Origin: Streptomyces sp. SID12501
Lineage (GTDB): Bacteria; Actinomycetota; Actinomycetes; Streptomycetales; Streptomycetaceae
Assembly: GCF_010550245.1 (NCBI RefSeq)
Contig: NZ_JAAGLU010000004.1
Span: 248,001-312,000, forward strand
Direction: 5' to 3'
Length of the DNA stretch: 64,000 nt
Shown: positions 60,997 to 64,000 of the stretch, piece by piece
How positions within the stretch are numbered: the stretch's first letter is position 1
Layout of the letters: the number at the start of each line of letters is the position of its first letter
Position numbers and translations under genes: made by a program
Notes under the pieces: generated by a model
The model's input: only the letters and a program-made list of their open reading frames with translations
What the model was told of the DNA's origin: nothing
Databases searched by the model: none

Positions 60997-61599
60997 GTGC
61001 GATACGGGACAGAGCACAAGCAGGCGACCAGGCAGCGGATCATCGAGGCGGCCGGGCGCCGGTTCAAGCGGGACGGCATCGACGGCTCGGGCATCTCCAC
61101 GCTGATGTCGGACGCAGGGCTCACCAACGGAGCCTTCTACACCCACTTCGCATCGAAGGACGACCTCGTGGCCACCGCGGTCGCCGACCAGCTACGCACA
61201 CAGAACGCGAACATCGTCGCGCAGGCGACACCCGGGCGCGCCGGACTTGAGCAGATCGCGCGGTGGTACCTGTCCGCCCAGCACCGCGACAGCCCCGACG
61301 ACGGCTGCCCCTCCGCCGCCCTGCTCGACGAAATCCGGCGCTGCACGGACCCGACCAAGGAGGCTTACACGGACGGCGTACTGAAGGTCATCGACGGCAT
61401 CGCCGCCCGCCTGGCACCCGACGATCCACTCTCGGCCCGAACCAAGGCACTCAGCGCCTACGCCATGATGGCCGGGACACTACAGCTCTCCCGCGCCCTC
61501 ACCGACAGGCGTCTCGCCGACGAACTCCTCGAGCAGGGCATCCACAACACCCTCGCACTGCTGGGCGTCGGGCACGAGTGCGCCAGCACCTCCCCCTGA
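60997..61599 (+). CDS. TetR family transcriptional regulator (paralogue B)
   Basis: 200 residues from GTG 60997 (MRYGTEHKQATRQRII) with an AGGAG-like site. The HTH RRFKRDGIDGSGISTLMSDAGLTNGAFYTHFASKDDLV is almost identical to paralogue A, and the ligand domain shares GCPSAALLDEIRRCTDPTKEAYTDG. The near-identical recognition helix implies overlapping DNA targets. It lies between the alpha/beta hydrolase and the quinone oxidoreductase, whose upstream regions share a 20-bp element, so both are candidate targets. Confidence 0.92.
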   Translation: MRYGTEHKQATRQRIIEAAGRRFKRDGIDGSGISTLMSDAGLTNGAFYTHFASKDDLVATAVADQLRTQNANIVAQATPGRAGLEQIARWYLSAQHRDSPDDGCPSAALLDEIRRCTDPTKEAYTDGVLKVIDGIAARLAPDDPLSARTKALSAYAMMAGTLQLSRALTDRRLADELLEQGIHNTLALLGVGHECASTSP

Positions 61600-61713
61600 G
61601 GCTCCCGCAGTACGCGCGCGTCCGCACCGCAGGCGGCTCGGCCACATCCAGGCATCACGCCACGGCAGCCCTCGGAGCTACGGGCCCACTTGCGGCCCGC
61701 TGGTTCGCCACGT

Positions 61714-61736
61714 AGTATTACGATCATACTTCAATG
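61714..61736 (+). promoter_or_regulatory. shared 20-bp element, copy 2, with dyad symmetry
   Basis: AGTAT-TACGATC-ATACT forms an inverted repeat, and ATTACGATCATACTTCAATG (61717-61736) matches the element at 60628-60647 at 18 of 20 positions. It sits about 190 bp upstream of the quinone oxidoreductase start, in a 329-bp gap with no gene. Confidence 0.55.
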
Positions 61737-61928
61737 AGTCTTGCGCATAATCCGCGCTCATCGCGGAGGGCACTCGACCCTCCGTCGACAGCCAGGGCCA
61801 GGAGCCCCGCCTCCCGCGAGGCCCATCGCGCAAAAATCTGCATACCACCACGAATCACTGTCCAATAGCCGGGGAAGCCCGGGATCAACAGCACCCCGTC
61901 CGCCTGCGGACGAGACATGGAGACGACG

Positions 61929-62933
61929 ATGAGGGCCTTCACGGTGGAGCGTTACGGCGACAAGGCCGGCGTGCGTGCCGGCGAAGTGCCGGACCCGGAG
62001 GTGGGTGCGGCCGACGTGCTGGTCCGTATCCAGGCCGCGAGCATCAACCCGCTCGACCGCATGATCCGCGCCGGAGAGATGAAGACGATCCTGCCGTACA
62101 AGGTCCCCTTCGTCCTGGGCAACGACCTGGCCGGAATCGTCGTCGAGGTGGGTGCGGCCGTCACGCGGTTCGCGGTGGGCGACGAGGTCTTCGCGCGGCC
62201 CGACAAGGACCGGATCGGCACGTTCGCCGAACTCATCGCGGTTCACCAGGACGACGTGGCGCTCAAGCCGACCACGCTGACCATGGAGGAGGCCGCGTCC
62301 CTCCCCCTGGTCGCCCTGACCTCGTGGCAGGTGCTGGTCGAGCGGGCGCACATCCAGCCGGGACAGAAGGTTCTCGTCCACGCCGGTTCCGGCGGCCTGG
62401 GCACCATCGCCATCCAACTGGCGAAGCAGCTGGGCGCGCACGTGGCGACCACCACGAGCACGGCCAACGTCGACCTGGTGAAGCGGCTGGGCGCGGACGC
62501 CGTCGTCGACTACAAGAAGCAGGCGTTCGAGACGGTGCTGCACGACTACGACGTCGTCCTGGACTCGCTCGGCGGCGAGACGCTTCTGAAATCCCTGGAC
62601 GTGCTCAAGCCCGGCGGACAGGTCATCAGTGTCGCGGGCCCGCCCGACGCCGCTTTCGCCAGGGAGCTGGGAGCGAATCCGGTCATCCGGCTGGCGATGT
62701 CCGCGCTGAGCTTCCGCATCCGGCGAGCCGCCCGGCGCCGCGGCGTCACGTACTCGTTCCTGTTCATGAAGGCCAGCGGCGATCAGTTGCGCGAGCTCAC
62801 CCCACTCATCGAGGCAGGCAGGATCCGCTCCGTCGTGGACACCGTGTTCCCGTTCGAGTCGACCCGAGAAGCACTGGAGTACGCCGAAGCAGGGCGCGCG
62901 AGGGCCGGCAAGGTCGTCGTCAGGATGAGGTGA
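61929..62933 (+). CDS. NADP-dependent quinone oxidoreductase-like MDR protein
   Basis: 334 residues from ATG 61929, with GGAG 6 nt upstream; ATG 61917 is an alternative. It is a zinc-free medium-chain dehydrogenase/reductase: GroES-like part VPFVLGNDLAGIVVEVGAAV, cofactor loop VLVHAGSGGLGTIAIQLAKQLGA and VLDSLGGETLLKSLDVLKPGG. It closely resembles zeta-crystallin/QOR and enoyl-reductase-type proteins. The upstream region carries a dyad element, suggesting TetR-type control by paralogue B. The substrate is unknown. Confidence 0.9.
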   Translation: MRAFTVERYGDKAGVRAGEVPDPEVGAADVLVRIQAASINPLDRMIRAGEMKTILPYKVPFVLGNDLAGIVVEVGAAVTRFAVGDEVFARPDKDRIGTFAELIAVHQDDVALKPTTLTMEEAASLPLVALTSWQVLVERAHIQPGQKVLVHAGSGGLGTIAIQLAKQLGAHVATTTSTANVDLVKRLGADAVVDYKKQAFETVLHDYDVVLDSLGGETLLKSLDVLKPGGQVISVAGPPDAAFARELGANPVIRLAMSALSFRIRRAARRRGVTYSFLFMKASGDQLRELTPLIEAGRIRSVVDTVFPFESTREALEYAEAGRARAGKVVVRMR

Positions 62934-62999
62934 GGAAACGGCCCTGCCGACGTCGATGAGGCTTCTCCACGAGCGCCGCAACGCACCAGCACCTGGTGG

Positions 63000-63690
63000 C
63001 GGCGGCGTTCGTCCAGGGTGGGGAAGAGCCGCTCGACGTCCCGTTCGAACAGGGACTACTCGGTCTGCCGGACGGAAACCGGTTGTCCTCTTCCGCGACG
63101 GGACGGCCCTTCGTGCGGATCGCGCCGGCCGGGAATCCGCCCTTGTCCAGTACGTCGCCCGTCGCGGCCGTGGTGAACCCGGACGAGGTGATACGGATGC
63201 CGCCATTGCCCCACCAGCCGTTCTCCGTCTTGACCGCTTCGGGAGTGATGGTGGTGAAGTTCTCGATGACCGGTGGTCACCTCGGCGCCACCACCGATCG
63301 GGAGCACTTCCTTGATGACGTCGAGGTTGAAGCCGACGTCGAGGTTGAAGGCGACGTTGGCTGACGCTGCTGCTGACCGACAGACTCTGTGTGATCTGCT
63401 GACCGGCCTCGACGGCGCTGCCGCAGTTGATGATCAGGTCGGAGGTGTCCGTGGGCGCGCCCACCGAGCTCTTCACCCAGCGCGCGACGACCGGCCCGCC
63501 CCTGAAGAAATGACGGAACCATTGAATCGTCAGAGGCAGGTCCGGATGGGAGCGGCCCGCTTCGGCTCGCCCGGCTGCAGGACCGTCCGTCAGGGCGTAC
63601 GGCGACGCGATTGAAATCCATCAGAAATCGGCCGAACAGGACACACAGCCACGCCAACCGGCTTGTCATCCTATGAATTTCTCCAACTCT
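63000..63690 (-). pseudogene. decayed gene, unidentified secreted-type protein
   Basis: Conserved-looking peptide is spread over three minus-strand frames: WVKSSVGAPTDTSDLIINCG and QITQSLSVSSSVS, then VAFNLDVGFNLDVIKEVLPI and GGGAEVTTG, then IENFTTITPEAVKTENGWWG and GGIRITSSGFTTAATGDVLD. The pieces join in order with two frameshifts (near 63365 and 63275), which suggests one broken gene of at least 200 codons. I do not recognise the family. The rest of 62934-63763 shows no credible gene. Confidence 0.5.
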
Positions 63691-63763
63691 CCTCTCTGTG
63701 TACACCGTTGACAGCGCCGCGCCTCCCCTCGATCATCAGACATCCGATGAATTGGAGCCGCTC

Positions 63764-64000
63764 AATGGGTACGTATCCGAGACGCCAGGTCCTGGGCGCC
63801 GCGGCCCGAGTCGCCGTAGCCGCAGCCCTTCCCCTCACCTCAGTCGCCGCGCACGCCGCCGAACCACTCACCGAGCACGCCGGGCCGTGGGCTCCGGTCC
63901 CCGACCCCGTCCCGGTCCCGCTCGACTCCCTCTACGACAACGACGGCATCGACACGGCCTCCGCACGCGGCGGTGACTTCGACGGCTCGGGCTACACGTT
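63764..64000 (+). CDS. exported protein, N-terminus only (runs off right edge)
   Basis: ATG 63764 with GGAG 6 nt upstream; 79 codons are visible. The N-terminus MGTYPRRQVLGAAARVAVAA ... HAAEP is an export signal with a twin-arginine-like RRQVL. The mature part contains PVPVPLDSLYDNDGIDTASA then RGGDFDGSGYT. The DNDGIDTAS...DFDGSGYT pattern recalls a domain found in secreted streptomycete glycoside hydrolases and similar enzymes, from memory. The catalytic domain, if any, is outside the window. Confidence 0.75.

Noticed and set aside
62940..63030. Possible transposase remnant (FERDVERLFPTLDERRRHQ on the minus strand)
   Set aside because: Too short, with no terminal repeats or DDE motif; similarity to IS families cannot be supported from sequence alone.

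Overview
This 64 kb window looks like chromosomal DNA from a Streptomyces or a very close relative. The evidence is the uniformly very high GC, the frequent GTG/TTG starts, an SsgA-like sporulation protein, an NsdA/NsdB-type developmental regulator, an orphan DUF397 protein, an SPW-repeat membrane protein, rare TTA (bldA-type) codons and a streptomycete-style cysteine leader peptide. I see no rRNA, tRNA, CRISPR array, phage or intact insertion sequence. The window opens inside an amidohydrolase gene and closes inside a secreted-protein gene.

Layout. 0.7-7.5 kb: a tightly coupled minus-strand acyl-CoA catabolic operon (three acyl-CoA dehydrogenases, APH-like kinase, quinone oxidoreductase, crotonase) with a divergent TetR regulator and a palindrome between them. 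7.7-11.2 kb: aldehyde dehydrogenase, MarR, a YciI-like protein and an acyl-CoA dehydrogenase-like protein. 11.3-16.8 kb: an organosulfur-scavenging operon (sfnG, FMN reductase, sfnB, ssuD) with a divergent LysR regulator. It is preceded by a previously unannotated 27-codon leader peptide whose Cys-Cys codons are exactly complementary to the sfnG ribosome-binding site. The ssuD gene carries a single frameshift.

16.9-32.9 kb: a housekeeping and developmental stretch with two small membrane proteins, three GNAT acetyltransferases, a secreted tripeptidyl-peptidase-like hydrolase, a baeRF-family protein, an SsgA-like protein, a PAS-PP2C phosphatase, an NsdB-like regulator, an APH-like kinase, a secreted amidase, a CGNR zinc-finger protein and DUF397.

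32.9-48.7 kb: a second catabolic region with two thiolase-like proteins and a DUF35 protein, a crotonase, three acyl-CoA synthetases and a nitronate monooxygenase, interrupted by a sulfatase-type membrane enzyme, an isochorismatase-like hydrolase and a secreted penicillin-acylase-type Ntn hydrolase. Two promoters about 11.7 kb apart share the same 17-bp operator (TCTGAY-N5-GTCAGA), which ties the two acyl-CoA blocks into one probable regulon.

48.8-57.2 kb: a secreted serine hydrolase, a phytoene-desaturase-like flavoprotein, a Ser/Thr kinase fused to a 42-residue TPR-like repeat array, an MpaB-type oxygenase and a 3-hydroxyisobutyryl-CoA hydrolase-like protein. 55.5-64 kb is eroded: C-terminal or internal scraps of TetR, iron-dependent alcohol dehydrogenase, Old Yellow Enzyme and an unidentified protein lie among two near-duplicate TetR regulators, an alpha/beta hydrolase and a quinone oxidoreductase. 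The last two genes share a 20-bp upstream element.
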